From: Methylobacterium symbioticum
Lineage (GTDB): Bacteria > Pseudomonadota > Alphaproteobacteria > Rhizobiales > Beijerinckiaceae
Length of the DNA: 42,563 bases
NCBI RefSeq assembly: GCF_902141845.1
Contig: NZ_CABFPH010000044.1
Location: 1-42,563, forward strand
Reading direction: 5' to 3'
Under the pieces are notes generated by a model. The model was not told the DNA's origin. It saw only the letters and a program-made list of their open reading frames with translations, and searched no databases. The translations under genes and the position numbers were made by a program. This document shows, in pieces, positions 1 through 7,995 of this stretch. Position 1 is the stretch's first letter, and each line of letters starts with the position of its first letter.

Positions 1-100
1 CGTCCGCCACCGCCTGAAGACGGCTCTCCGGCAGACGCCGCAACGCCGCAGGCTCCTCAAGACCGTCAAGAATCGACGTCACGCTCTCTCTCTCGGCCAC
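1..100 (-). CDS. dxs: 1-deoxy-D-xylulose-5-phosphate synthase, N-terminus only (cut by window edge)
   Basis: Only the first 33 codons are present, read from a GTG at 98-100 toward the left edge with no stop. The peptide starts VAERESVTSILDGLEEPAAL and continues RRLPESRLQAVAD. This matches the usual Dxs opening, in which a short leader is followed by an L-x-x-L-P-x-x-x-L-x-x-L-A-D helix. Dxs condenses pyruvate and glyceraldehyde-3-phosphate with ThDP in the MEP isoprenoid pathway. A GAGG-type ribosome site lies a few bases before the GTG. It follows xseB on the same strand by about 55 bases, and xseB-dxs is a common alphaproteobacterial order, which supports the call more than the short peptide alone does. 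The start codon is inferred. Confidence 0.7.
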   Translation of the reverse strand, partial: MAERESVTSILDGLEEPAALRRLPESRLQAVAD

Positions 101-155
101 GGTCCACCTCGTCTTGGCCCAGGATTGGTGCAGGCCTTGCCGATCGGCGCGGAAC

Positions 156-416
156 TCACTCCACGTCGAGGGGCGCCGTCCCTTCGGCGCGCCCGTCCGG
201 CCCGAGGGTGATCCGCTGGATCCGCGCCTCGGCCCGCTTCAGCAAATGCTCGCAATGCCGCTTCAGCATCTCGCCGCGCTCGTAGATCGCCACCGACTCG
301 TCGAGCGGGACGTCGCCGCGTTCCAGGCGGCGGACGATCTCCTCGAGCTGCTCCAGCGCCTTCTCGAAGGGCAGGTCGGGAGCGGACGGGGCGGTGTCGG
401 GGCGGCTCGCGTTCAT
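156..416 (-). CDS. xseB: Exodeoxyribonuclease VII small subunit
   Basis: The product is 86 residues, the usual size for XseB. This subunit binds the large subunit XseA to form exonuclease VII, which degrades single-stranded DNA in the cytoplasm. Family signatures visible here are [20 protein letters not shown] followed by [20 protein letters not shown] and the closing [15 protein letters not shown] segment. The frame stays open upstream, but the ATG at 414-416 gives the family-length protein ([17 protein letters not shown]...), while the upstream extension is Arg/Pro-rich and looks non-coding. It is followed by dxs on the same strand. Confidence 0.95.
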   Translation of the reverse strand: MNASRPDTAPSAPDLPFEKALEQLEEIVRRLERGDVPLDESVAIYERGEMLKRHCEHLLKRAEARIQRITLGPDGRAEGTAPLDVE

Positions 417-563
417 CCCAGAGGGCTTCCTTTGGACCGGTTCTAGGGCGGAGCGCGCCCCCGCGACAACCCGAGGGCTCCTGCGGAGGCGGGCCGGCCC
501 ACCGTTTTCGGCTTGGCTGGCGTGGTTCGGCCACACCCGTGAGGAGGCGGCCCGAAGGCGGCG

Positions 564-1076
564 CTACGCGACGGCGAGATGGAACGGCGCGCCCTCGAAG
601 GCGTCGGCGCCGCGTCCGATCGACTCGATCGCCGCGACCATGCGGCCCTCGCGCCCAAGCAGGCGGTCGGCGAGCTCCACGAAGCGGCGGTTGGGTGTGG
701 CCGAGGGCGAGGCGGCGCGCAAGTCGCGCGCGAGCTCGGCCTCGTCGCGCTCCGGGTTGAGTGCGCAGGCGGCGATATAGGCCGCAGCCGTCGAGCGGCT
801 GATCCCGGCATAGCAGTGGATGACGAGTGGCTTCTCCCGGGGCCAGGCGCGGACGAAGGCGAGGATCTGCTCCACATGCGCATCCTCGGCGAGGACGTGG
901 CCCTCGCGCGCCGCGGCGATGTCGCTCACCGCGATCACGGCGCGGCACTCCGGTGGGACGGATGGCGGCAGCTCCGGGGCCGCGCCCGAGGTGAGCAGGC
1001 TGAGAACATGGCCGGCACCGGTCGCCGCGACGGTCTCGGGCAGGCGGGCGAGGGAGCAGACGTGAAGGCTCGGCAC
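564..1076 (-). CDS. Protein-tyrosine-phosphatase-like protein (CX5R family)
   Basis: The product is 170 residues with a clear cysteine-phosphatase loop, HCYAGISRSTAAAY, which is the C-X5-R signature followed by S. A central aspartate-rich stretch (VSDIAAAREGHVLAEDAHVE) precedes the loop as in small dual-specificity phosphatases. The family hydrolyses phosphotyrosine or other phosphomonoesters; the physiological substrate is unknown. I chose the GTG at 1074-1076 because it lies 16 bases after the stop of the upstream HD gene and gives a protein starting VPSLHVCSLARL. The longer frame upstream overlaps the HD gene and is low-complexity Arg/Pro. It is probably the last gene of a tag - HD - phosphatase operon. 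Confidence 0.8.
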   Translation of the reverse strand: MPSLHVCSLARLPETVAATGAGHVLSLLTSGAAPELPPSVPPECRAVIAVSDIAAAREGHVLAEDAHVEQILAFVRAWPREKPLVIHCYAGISRSTAAAYIAACALNPERDEAELARDLRAASPSATPNRRFVELADRLLGREGRMVAAIESIGRGADAFEGAPFHLAVA

Positions 1077-1092
1077 GGGGGTGGTCTCGGCT

Positions 1093-1686
1093 CTATGCGG
1101 CGGCAAGCGTGGTGAAGCGGTCGAGGTAGCGCGCCTGCGCCGCGGCAGTCGGCCAGGGCTCGGCGAGGGCCAGCACCGCCTCAGGCAGCGGCTCGGCCCG
1201 GCCGAAATAGCGCGCGGCCTCCGATTCGGAGAAGCCTGCCAGCTGCACGGCCTCCACATGGGCGGCGATCCGGTCGGCGCGCTTCACGAGGCGGGCGAAG
1301 GCGGGATCGGGCGCCGGCAGCCCGAAACGGCGGCGGATCGCGGACAGCAGCCGCCGTTCCACACCCCGATAGGCGTCGCCGATCGCGCCCTTCAGCGGCG
1401 AGATGATGTCGCCGATCACGTATTCGGGCGCGTCGTGGAGGAGGAGTTCGAGCCCCTCCGCCCGCGTGCAGCCGGGCCTCAGATGCCGGCCCACCGCCTC
1501 GACGAGCAGACTGTGCTGCGCCACCGAGAAGACGTGCTCGCCCGCAGTCTGCCCGTTCCAGCGTGCGACCCGGGCGAGGCCGTGGGCGATGTCGGCGAGC
1601 TCGATGTCGAGGGGCGAGGGGTCGAGCAGGTCGAGGCGGCGCCCCGAGAGCATGCGCTGCCAAGCCCGCGGCGGCACGGCGCTCAC
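1093..1686 (-). CDS. HD-domain phosphohydrolase (YfbR-like)
   Basis: The product is 197 residues. Metal-ligand positions of an HD hydrolase are visible: an early His in TAGEHVFSVAQHSLLVEA, the HD pair in LLLHDAPEYVIGDI and a late Asp in VKRADRIAAHVEA. The layout resembles the YfbR 5'-deoxynucleotidase group, although the exact substrate cannot be told. The chosen start is a GTG at 1684-1686 that overlaps the TGA of the upstream tag gene in a GTGA junction, which implies translational coupling. The alternative ATG at 1914 would bury the protein in the tag reading region. The tag, HD and phosphatase genes form one tight minus-strand unit. Confidence 0.85.
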   Translation of the reverse strand: MSAVPPRAWQRMLSGRRLDLLDPSPLDIELADIAHGLARVARWNGQTAGEHVFSVAQHSLLVEAVGRHLRPGCTRAEGLELLLHDAPEYVIGDIISPLKGAIGDAYRGVERRLLSAIRRRFGLPAPDPAFARLVKRADRIAAHVEAVQLAGFSESEAARYFGRAEPLPEAVLALAEPWPTAAAQARYLDRFTTLAAA

Positions 1687-2297
1687 CGGGGACCGCCGAG
1701 GCCGGCGCAGGGGGCATGGCGGTGGCAGCCGACGAGATGGTCGTTGACGAGCCCGGTCGCCTGCATGAAGGCGTGGACGATGGTCGGCCCGCAGAAGCCG
1801 AAGCCCTCCGCCTTCAGGGCCTTGCTGACCCGCCGCGACAGCGGCGTCTCGGGCAGGATGTCGGCGCGGGACCCGGCGCGGCCCTGGACCGGCGATCCGT
1901 CCACGAAATTCCACAGGAAGGCCGAGAAGCCCGGGCCGCGTTCCTCGATCCGCAGCCAGGCCTGGGCGCCGCGGATGGTCGCCTCGATCTTGGCCCGGTT
2001 CCGGATGATGCGGGCATCCGCCATCAGCCGGGCGACATCGTCCGCGGTGAACCGGGCGATCCGCTCCGGCTCGAATTGCGCGAAGGCCTCGCGAAAGCCC
2101 TCGCGGCGGCGCAGGATGGTGATCCAGGAGAGACCGGCCTGGAATCCGTCGAGGATCAGTTTCTCGTAGAGCGCGCGTCCGTCATGCTCCGGCACGCCCC
2201 ACTCCGTATCGTGGTAGGCGACGTAAACGGGGTCGAGCCCGGCCCACCAGCAGCGGGGGCAGCCATCGGGATGGGCGATGAGGCCGGTCTCGGACAT
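1683..2297 (-). CDS. tag: DNA-3-methyladenine glycosylase I
   Basis: The product is 204 residues, normal for Tag. The enzyme excises 3-methyladenine from alkylated DNA as the first step of base-excision repair. The zinc-knuckle residues typical of Tag are all visible: Cys16 in CPRCWWAG, His29 in VAYHDTEWG, and a late His-x3-Cys in NDHLVGCHRH. The helix-hairpin-helix region with LYEKLILDGFQAGLSW and ITILRRREGFREAFA is also typical. The start ATG at 2295-2297 gives the usual short leader MSETGLIAHPDGCPRC. The stop overlaps the GTG of the HD hydrolase gene. Confidence 0.95.
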   Translation of the reverse strand: MSETGLIAHPDGCPRCWWAGLDPVYVAYHDTEWGVPEHDGRALYEKLILDGFQAGLSWITILRRREGFREAFAQFEPERIARFTADDVARLMADARIIRNRAKIEATIRGAQAWLRIEERGPGFSAFLWNFVDGSPVQGRAGSRADILPETPLSRRVSKALKAEGFGFCGPTIVHAFMQATGLVNDHLVGCHRHAPCAGLGGPR

Positions 2298-2336
2298 GCC
2301 CTCGGTTTAGCGAGAACAGGAGCGGAACGCCATCGC

Positions 2337-3194
2337 TCAGGCCGCCGGCTCGCCCGCCGCGTCCGGCATCGCGAAACGCGCATAGGCCGGACGCTCCAGG
2401 ACCACCGGCCTGTCCCCGGCCCGCAGCGTCTCGCCCGCGCTGAGCGCGTCGCCGAGGCGGTCGAGACGGATCGTGGCGAGGCCCCGCTCCCCGGCGGCGC
2501 TCCCCGTCGTGCCGAGCACCTTCCCTCCGGCCGTGACCTCGGTGCCCGGGCTCGCGGCCTCGCCCGCCGGATAGCGCGCGGCGAGCAGCCGGGTGCGGGC
2601 GGTACCCCGGTGCTGCATGCGCGAGACCACCTCCTGGCCGACATAGCAGCCCTTGCGGAAGTCGACGCCGCCGAGCTGGTCCATCAGCGCCTCGTGCGGG
2701 AAGGCGTCGCCGTAGGCGAAGTCGCGTCCGCCTTCGGGCACTGCCAGAGCGATGCGATGGACGTGGTAATCCTGCGGGCTCGCATCCGCCGAGAAGGCGC
2801 CTTCCTCAGCGTAGAGGCGGGCGCCGCGATCGACGGCGCGGGTATCGGCCGCCCCCCGGACCTCCCCCCCCGTGGCGGCACCGTCCCAGGCGGCGGCGAC
2901 GGCCCCCGTTGGGTCGGCGGCGGTCTCGACCTTGGCGCGCAGCCGGTAAAGGCCGAGGCGCTTGGCGAGGCCTGCGGCCTGGTCGGCGGCGCAGTCGAGG
3001 CGGAAACCGCCCTGTATGCGTGAGATCAGGAAGTCGAACAGGATCTTGCCCTGCGGCGTCAGCAGGGCGCCGAGCCGAGCCTCGGCCTCGCCCAAGGTGA
3101 CGACGTTGCAGGTCAGCACGCCCTGGAGCAGGTCCGGGGCGTCCTCGCCCGTCACGGTGACGAGGGCGCGGTCCGGCAGAAGCGCGATCGGCAT
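2337..3194 (-). CDS. ygfZ: Folate-binding YgfZ/GcvT-like protein
   Basis: The product is 285 residues. It carries the YgfZ hallmark K-G-C-Y-V-G-Q-E in DFRKGCYVGQEVVSRMQHRG, containing the conserved cysteine. The N-terminal half resembles the GcvT aminomethyltransferase fold (LLQGVLTCNV, LLTPQGKILFDFLI). YgfZ proteins bind tetrahydrofolate and support assembly or repair of certain iron-sulfur proteins such as MiaB. It is divergent from the dihydroorotase-family gene, with about 100 bases between them. The start ATG at 3192-3194 gives MPIALLPDRALVTVTGEDAP, as in relatives. Nothing is unusual apart from a low-complexity stretch around residues 90-115. Confidence 0.93.
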   Translation of the reverse strand: MPIALLPDRALVTVTGEDAPDLLQGVLTCNVVTLGEAEARLGALLTPQGKILFDFLISRIQGGFRLDCAADQAAGLAKRLGLYRLRAKVETAADPTGAVAAAWDGAATGGEVRGAADTRAVDRGARLYAEEGAFSADASPQDYHVHRIALAVPEGGRDFAYGDAFPHEALMDQLGGVDFRKGCYVGQEVVSRMQHRGTARTRLLAARYPAGEAASPGTEVTAGGKVLGTTGSAAGERGLATIRLDRLGDALSAGETLRAGDRPVVLERPAYARFAMPDAAGEPAA

Positions 3195-3295
3195 GACATC
3201 TCCTGAAGACCTGCGGGCGCGCCGGGGCTGTGCCGCGCGCGCGACCGTGACATAAGCCCCCCCGGACAGCGCCTCAACCGCCCGGGAGATCTCCG

Positions 3296-4633
3296 ATGGA
3301 CCAGCCCTTCGACCTCGTCCTCGCCGGGGGCACCGTGGTGAACCATGACGGCGAGACCCGGGCCGATCTCGGCATCCGGGCCGGGCGCGTCGCCGAGATC
3401 GGCGATCTGACGGGCCGCGACGCCGCAGAGCGGCAGGATTGCACCGGCCTCCACCTCCTGCCCGGCGTCATCGACAGCCAGGTGCATTTCCGCGAGCCCG
3501 GCCTCGACCACAAGGAGGATCTCGAATCCGGCTCGCGCGCCGCGGTGATGGGCGGCGTGACGGCGGTGTTCGAGATGCCGAACACCAATCCGCTCACCAC
3601 GAGCGCCGAGACGCTGGCCGACAAGCTGTCCCGCGCGCATCATCGCATGCATTGCGACTTCGCCTTCTGGGTCGGCGGCACCCACGAGAACGCCGATCAG
3701 GTGGCCGAGCTGGAGCGGCTGCCGGGGGCGGCGGGCATCAAGGTCTTCGTCGGATCCTCCACCGGCGCTCTGCTCGTCGAGGACGATGCGGGCGTGCGCG
3801 CCATCCTCAAGAACATCCGCCGCCGCGCCGCCTTCCATGCGGAGGACGAGCCGATGCTGCGCGAGCGCAAGGCCCTGCGCGTGCCGAACGATCCCGCCTC
3901 GCACCCGGTCTGGCGTTCGCCCGAGGTGGCCCTCAAGGCGACCGAGCGCCTCGTGGCGCTGGCCCACGAGACGGGCGCGCGTATCCACATCCTGCATATC
4001 TCCACGAAGGAGGAGATGGCCTTCCTCGCCGGCCACAAGGACGTGGCGAGCTGCGAGGTGACGCCACCCCCCCTCCCCCTCGACGGCGCCGAGGCCTATC
4101 CCCGCCTCGGCACGCTGGTGCAGATGAACCCGCCCGTACGCGACGCCGAGCACCGGGCCGGGATCTGGCGCGGCCTTGCCCAGGGCGTCGCCGACGTGCT
4201 CGGCTCCGATCACGCGCCTCACACGCTCGAGGAGAAGGCCAAGGCCTATCCCGATTCGCCCTCCGGCATGACCGGCGTCCAGACGCTGGTGCCGGTGATG
4301 CTCGACCACGTGGCGGCGGGACGGCTCTCGCTCGCCCGCTTCGTGGACCTCACCAGCGCCGGCCCGAAGCGGCTGTTCGGCATCGCGCGCAAGGGCCGCC
4401 TCGCGGTCGGCTACGACGCAGACGTGACGGTGGTGGACCTGAAGCGGCGCGAGACCATCCGCAACGGCTGGATCGCCTCGAAATGCGGCTGGACGCCCTA
4501 TGACGGCGTCACCGTCACCGGCTGGCCCGTCGGCACCGTGGTGCGCGGCGCCCGCGTGATGTGGGACGGGATCCTGACCGCGCCCGCCCGCGGCGAGGCG
4601 GTGCTGTTTGAGGAGGCGCTGGGGACAGCCTGA
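3296..4633 (+). CDS. Dihydroorotase-family amidohydrolase with Gln in the first metal-ligand position
   Basis: The product is 445 residues and resembles class I dihydroorotase (PyrC): DSQVHFREPGLDHKEDLESG, VFEMPNTNPLTT, AFHAEDEPM, IHILHIST and LGSDHAPHT. Dihydroorotase closes carbamoyl-aspartate to dihydroorotate in pyrimidine synthesis. Two points are odd. The usual metal-binding HxH after the PG(L/V)ID segment reads Q-V-H, so one ligand is Gln. The stretch usually written EVTP(H/Q)HL reads EVTPPPLPL, encoded by an almost pure C tract at 4064-4081. The other ligand positions (His in HAED, His in LHIS, Asp in SDHAP) are kept. I recall alphaproteobacterial relatives that also have QVH, so this may be a subfamily with another cyclic-amide substrate or a non-catalytic partner. 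It may be monocistronic, and a terminator-like hairpin follows. Confidence 0.85.
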   Translation: MDQPFDLVLAGGTVVNHDGETRADLGIRAGRVAEIGDLTGRDAAERQDCTGLHLLPGVIDSQVHFREPGLDHKEDLESGSRAAVMGGVTAVFEMPNTNPLTTSAETLADKLSRAHHRMHCDFAFWVGGTHENADQVAELERLPGAAGIKVFVGSSTGALLVEDDAGVRAILKNIRRRAAFHAEDEPMLRERKALRVPNDPASHPVWRSPEVALKATERLVALAHETGARIHILHISTKEEMAFLAGHKDVASCEVTPPPLPLDGAEAYPRLGTLVQMNPPVRDAEHRAGIWRGLAQGVADVLGSDHAPHTLEEKAKAYPDSPSGMTGVQTLVPVMLDHVAAGRLSLARFVDLTSAGPKRLFGIARKGRLAVGYDADVTVVDLKRRETIRNGWIASKCGWTPYDGVTVTGWPVGTVVRGARVMWDGILTAPARGEAVLFEEALGTA

Positions 4634-4647
4634 CGGGCAGCGATTTT

Positions 4648-4671
4648 CCCTCCCCCCGCAGAGGGGGAGGG
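4648..4671. terminator. CCCTCCCCC hairpin after the dihydroorotase-family gene
   Basis: The arms CCCTCCCCC (4648-4656) and GGGGGAGGG (4663-4671) pair perfectly around a six-base loop. The hairpin starts 15 bases after the stop codon and is preceded by a short T run (4644-4647), so it could terminate transcription on either strand. The same two nine-base arms recur at 30308-30331 and 30446-30470, so it also belongs to a dispersed repeat family. Confidence 0.55.
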
Positions 4672-4712
4672 AGGGGCCGTGTCGATCGTTATGCCTGGCG
4701 CCGCGCCCTCGC

Positions 4713-4970
4713 TCAGTGCTGCAGCGTCGTCGTGAAGGCACCGCCGCGGATGCGCTCCGGGAACCCCTCCGCGTAGCGCGCGGTCGCCTCCTCACCATAG
4801 GTGGTGACGAGTTCCTGGAAGGCGGCGAAGAGGGCGGCCTGGGCCATGCAGTCGGCGTCGAGTCCATCGAGGCAGCCTTCGGCAAAGGCCTCCGAGACGT
4901 AACTCAAGGCGACGCGCTTCTCCTCCACATCGGCCTCGACCGGGGTAGGGTGAAAGGTCTGGTGAAGCAT
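4713..4970 (-). CDS. Small protein of unknown function
   Basis: The product is 85 residues, starting MLHQTFHPTPVEADVEEKRV and ending GEEATARYAEGFPERIRGGA plus FTTTLQH. I do not recognise the family. It is acidic, has no signal peptide or membrane segment, and appears helical through the middle (YVSEAFAEGCLDGLDADCMA). Amino-acid composition and reading frame look like true coding sequence compared with the Arg/Pro-rich shadow frames around it. It is convergent with the dihydroorotase-family gene. Nothing in the context suggests a function. Confidence 0.65.
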   Translation of the reverse strand: MLHQTFHPTPVEADVEEKRVALSYVSEAFAEGCLDGLDADCMAQAALFAAFQELVTTYGEEATARYAEGFPERIRGGAFTTTLQH

Positions 4971-5128
4971 GGCGCATCGTTTCCCTCGCGCCGGGCTGGG
5001 GACCCGGCGACGAGGCGAATGATAGGCGGCTCGATGGGCGCAGACCAGTCGGGAATTTCGAGTCGGTTAACGCGACCCGGATGATTTGCTCTTTCCGGCA
5101 ACGGATCGCCGGGTGTTGCGCGCCTGCA

Positions 5129-5569
5129 TCAGCCCCCGAAACGACCGGCCAGGCCGTGCGACAGACGCTCACCCTCGGCCACGAAACGCGTCACCGCCTC
5201 CTGTGCCGCCGGCGTGCAGATCCGGTAGGTCACCGCATAGGCGCGGTAGCCGCGATTGAAGGCGCCGGCGAGACGGTCGCGCCGGTTCGGGGTGACGCCC
5301 TCGGCCTCGATCAGGGCCTTCATCCGGCTCGGCCATTCCGCCGCGTCTGGCGCCGCGCAGAGTCCGCGGAGGAAGGCCAGAGACCCGATGATCTCGGCGA
5401 GCCGCATCAGGTCGCGGTCGTAGGGGGCGGGCTGCTCGGGCGGCGGGGGCGGCTCCTTTTCCTTCTCCGGCGCCTTCTGGGCCGGCCGGGCCCCGCGCTG
5501 CTGGGCCTCGGCAGGCGAGCCCGCCCCCATCAGGGAGAGGCAGCAGAGCAGGGCGGCGCAGGCCCGCAA
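5129..5569 (-). CDS. TIGR02301-type exported protein
   Basis: The product is 146 residues if it starts at the TTG at 5567-5569. That start gives a signal peptide (LRACAALLCCLSLMGAGSPAEA) with likely cleavage after AEA, followed by a Lys/Glu/Pro linker (QKAPEKEKEPPPPPEQPAPY). The conserved body reads YDRDLMRLAEIIGSLAFLRG, LCAAPDAAEWPSRM, FNRGYRAYAVTYRICTPAAQ. This resembles the alphaproteobacterial TIGR02301 family of unknown function. Two cysteines (LCAAP and RICTPAA) could form a periplasmic disulfide. The frame stays open back to an ATG at 5696-5698 that overlaps the Nudix stop, but that extension translates an intergenic hairpin repeat, so I reject it. The start is uncertain. Confidence 0.75.
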   Translation of the reverse strand: MRACAALLCCLSLMGAGSPAEAQQRGARPAQKAPEKEKEPPPPPEQPAPYDRDLMRLAEIIGSLAFLRGLCAAPDAAEWPSRMKALIEAEGVTPNRRDRLAGAFNRGYRAYAVTYRICTPAAQEAVTRFVAEGERLSHGLAGRFGG

Positions 5570-5581
5570 GATCCTGGGATT

Positions 5582-5653
5582 CCAAAGGGATTTGTCCCTT
5601 TGGCCGGAAGCCGGAGCTGATGCTCGGATGTCTACACCAGGGCTCCGCCCTGG
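5582..5653. repeat. Intergenic hairpin repeat, copy 1 (CCAAAGGG module plus GGGCTCCGCCC module)
   Basis: Two perfect hairpins lie in tandem. CCAAAGGGA (5582-5590) pairs with TCCCTTTGG (5595-5603), and CCAGGGC (5637-5643) pairs with GCCCTGG (5647-5653) around TCC. The second is followed by ACCCGC. The same two modules recur at 31843-31937, and the first recurs in GC-richer form at 10177-10197. It lies between the Nudix gene and the downstream TIGR02301 gene on the same strand. Confidence 0.8.
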
Positions 5654-5697
5654 ACCCGCAAAAGCGGTGACCCCTTTCGAAACCCAGACCTGATCCA

Positions 5698-6156
5698 TCA
5701 CAGGCTGGGCTCCAGGGCAGCGACCCGAGCGAAGGCTTCCGTCAGCGTGCCGACCAAGCCGGGTGTGGTCGCGAGGCCTGCGACCTCGTCGAGCCGGGCC
5801 CAGCGCACGTCGAGGGCTTCCGGCCCCGGCATCGGTTCGCCCGCCGTCCATAGTGCGGCGTGGGGCAGCACGACGTAGTGATGGCGAGCCCGGCCGTCAC
5901 CGTCGCGCTCGATGATCTCGGTGGGGGTCAGCACGCCAACCACCTGCGCCTCCAGGCCGACCTCTTCGTGCAGCTCGCGCAGAGCCGCTTCAGCCAGCGT
6001 CTCGCCGGCCTCGACCTTGCCGCCGGGCAGCGTCCAGACCCCGCGCATCGGCTCGTTGGCGCGAGCGGCGAGCAGCACCCGGTCGCCGCGGATCACCGCG
6101 ATCGAGGCGCCGACGATCGGCCGCGCCGGAAAGAGCCGCGTCTCCGCCCTGCTCAC
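5698..6156 (-). CDS. Nudix hydrolase
   Basis: The product is 152 residues with a complete Nudix box, GGKVEAGETLAEAALRELHE followed by EVGLEA, which fits G-x5-E-x7-R-E-U-x-E-E-x-G-U. The N-terminal strand region (VGASIAVIRGDRVLLAARAN) and the loop MRGVWTLPGG resemble MutT/ADP-ribose pyrophosphatase-type housecleaning enzymes. Family members hydrolyse nucleoside diphosphates linked to another group; the substrate here cannot be assigned. The start MSRAETRLFPARPIVG at 6154-6156 overlaps the stop of the upstream exported-protein gene by four bases, suggesting co-transcription. Confidence 0.92.
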   Translation of the reverse strand: MSRAETRLFPARPIVGASIAVIRGDRVLLAARANEPMRGVWTLPGGKVEAGETLAEAALRELHEEVGLEAQVVGVLTPTEIIERDGDGRARHHYVVLPHAALWTAGEPMPGPEALDVRWARLDEVAGLATTPGLVGTLTEAFARVAALEPSL

Positions 6157-7247
6157 GGCGCCACCACGGCGACACGGCCGTCGGCCAGCCCGACGAGGAG
6201 GCGGGACGCAGGCCCGCGCCCGAGCGCGGCGACACCGGTCGCGGCTGGGGCGGGCAGGGGTGCGCGCAGGCGCTCGCGCGGCGGGCCGCCCTTGAACGCG
6301 ACCACGGCGAGGGCGGTCCCGCCCGCGGAGGGGAGGGCGAGTTCGGCCGAGCCCTCCTGGTCCGGCTCGACCAGGGCGGCGAGATCGACCTCGGGCGGAC
6401 CGGCGGCGTAGCCGGGAGCCTCTCCGACGAGGGCGAAGGCGTCCGGCGCGACCGACCAGAGCTGGAGTGTGCCGTCGCCCTTCACGGCGGCGGCCTGCGG
6501 CACGGCCGGTGCCGTGAAGGGGGCGATCGCCGCGAGCCGGATCGGGCCGCCGGCCTGCGGGGCGGTGCGCGCGAGGACGGACCAGTCGGCGCCGTCCTTC
6601 CGCCCGATCAGGGCGAGGCCGCCGTCCGCACCCGTCAGGGTCGCGGCGAGGAAGGCGGGCTTGCCCGCCAGCCGCAGGGCCCGCGGCCGGGACGTGGCAA
6701 AGACGGAATCGGAGCCGGCCGGGACCGTGGCGGTCGTCACCGGCACCGGCTTCGGCTCGGCGCTGACGGCCATCGGCTGGCGCTCGCGGATGGTCAGCGC
6801 GGCCGCGCCCGGCAGGCCGCCACCGCCGCGGGTCGGCCCGGTGAGGTAGGCGCTCAGGGCCCCGGCCAGCGCACGGCGCGAACCGGGCAGGGCACCGCGC
6901 GGCGTCTCGGCGGCGGCGAGCCCCTCGATCGCCTCGGCGCCGAGCAGGGTGGTGCGGATCTGTCCCTCGGCGAGGCTCAGCGCGGCCCCCCCGCCCTCGC
7001 CCCAGACGACGACGACCGGCGCGCGATCCTCCTCGCCGGATTCCGGGGCGGGATCGCCCGATCGCGGCCGGGCGAGCGGCAGGAGGCCGGAGGTCGCCAC
7101 CGCGACCGCGACCTCGCTCGACGGACCGCGCATGGCGGTGACGCGGAAGGGCAGGTCGAGCACGCTCACTTGCGGCTCGGCCGCGGCAGGTCCGGCTGCG
7201 GCCAGTGCGATCAGCAGCGCGCCGGCCCGCCGGGCGGCATCAGACAT
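6153..7247 (-). CDS. Exported protein of unknown function
   Basis: The product is 364 residues. The N-terminus MSDAARRAGALLIALAAAGP AAAEP is a clear signal peptide with an AxA cleavage site near residue 23. The rest is rich in Ala, Gly and short beta-strand-like segments (VAVAVATSGLLPLARP, GLALIGRKDGADWSVLARTA, LLVGLADGRVAVVAP). It reads like a divergent repeat or propeller of unknown type, and the closing GLADGRVAVVAP looks like a beta-propeller blade. I do not recognise a family, and no catalytic motif is visible. It lies between an SDR gene (overlap of eight bases) and a Nudix gene on the same strand, so it is probably in their operon. Confidence 0.75.
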   Translation of the reverse strand: MSDAARRAGALLIALAAAGPAAAEPQVSVLDLPFRVTAMRGPSSEVAVAVATSGLLPLARPRSGDPAPESGEEDRAPVVVVWGEGGGAALSLAEGQIRTTLLGAEAIEGLAAAETPRGALPGSRRALAGALSAYLTGPTRGGGGLPGAAALTIRERQPMAVSAEPKPVPVTTATVPAGSDSVFATSRPRALRLAGKPAFLAATLTGADGGLALIGRKDGADWSVLARTAPQAGGPIRLAAIAPFTAPAVPQAAAVKGDGTLQLWSVAPDAFALVGEAPGYAAGPPEVDLAALVEPDQEGSAELALPSAGGTALAVVAFKGGPPRERLRAPLPAPAATGVAALGRGPASRLLVGLADGRVAVVAP

Positions 7248-7995
7248 GCTGGCCGCCGTTGATGTGCAGCTCGGCGCCGTTCACGTAGGAGGAGGCCTCG
7301 GTACAGAGGAAGTAGATCGCCTTGGCGACCTCGTCCGGCGTGCCGAGCCGGCGCTGCGGGATCTGGTCCACGAGCTTCTCGGTGCCGGGCGAGAGGATCG
7401 AGGTGTCGATCTCCCCGGGAGAGATCGCGTTGACGCGCACGCCGAGCGGCCCGAAATCCGCGGCCATCTCGCGGGTGAGGCCGGCCAGCGCCGCCTTCGA
7501 GGTGCCGTAGGCGGCACCCGCGAAGGGGTGGACGCGCGAGCCCGCGATCGAGGTCACGTTGACGATCGAGCCCTTGGCGCGGGCGAGCTCCGTCTTCAGA
7601 CCTCCGGCGAGCAGGATCGGCGCGAAGAAGTTCACCTGGAAGACCCGCTGCCAGTCGGAGAACGGGGTGGCGATGGCACCGAGCCTCACGCCATCGGGCC
7701 CCTTGGGCGAGATGCCGGCATTGTTGACGAGGGCGTGCAGCACGCCGCCTTCGGCCGCCAGGCGCTCGGCCACCTCGCGCACGCCGCGCTCGGTGTCGGC
7801 GGCATCGGCGAGATCGACCTGGAGATGATCCTCGGCCCCCATCTCCCACGGGCAGTTCTCCGGGAAGGGATGGCGCGAGCAGGTGATGACGCGCCAGCCG
7901 GCCGCTGAGAAGCGCTTCACGGTGGCGTGGCCGATGCCGCGGCTCGCCCCCGTGAGGAGCATGATGCGGCGGCGCTCGTTGACGGGTGTGGCCAA
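7240..7995 (-). CDS. Short-chain dehydrogenase/reductase
   Basis: The product is 251 residues from the TTG at 7993-7995, or 240 from the ATG at 7960-7962. The Rossmann motif is TGASRGIG, followed by NNAGIS, the catalytic Ser in NVTSIAGS and the Y-x3-K in YGTSKAAL, then the C-terminal NGAELHINGGQHV. These mark a classical NAD(P)-dependent SDR. The C-terminal SYVNGxxxxxNGG segment resembles FabG-like and 3-hydroxyacyl or sugar dehydrogenases; the substrate is unknown. The TTG start is preferred because it follows an AGGT-type site and gives an N-terminus (LATPVNERRRIMLLTGASRG) that runs straight into the first strand. The gene is divergent from the CMD-like gene. Confidence 0.88.
   Translation of the reverse strand: MATPVNERRRIMLLTGASRGIGHATVKRFSAAGWRVITCSRHPFPENCPWEMGAEDHLQVDLADAADTERGVREVAERLAAEGGVLHALVNNAGISPKGPDGVRLGAIATPFSDWQRVFQVNFFAPILLAGGLKTELARAKGSIVNVTSIAGSRVHPFAGAAYGTSKAALAGLTREMAADFGPLGVRVNAISPGEIDTSILSPGTEKLVDQIPQRRLGTPDEVAKAIYFLCTEASSYVNGAELHINGGQHV

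Noticed and set aside
5570..5698. Upstream extension of the TIGR02301 gene to the ATG that overlaps the Nudix stop
   Set aside because: The extra codons translate the intergenic hairpin repeat and delay the signal peptide by over 40 residues.
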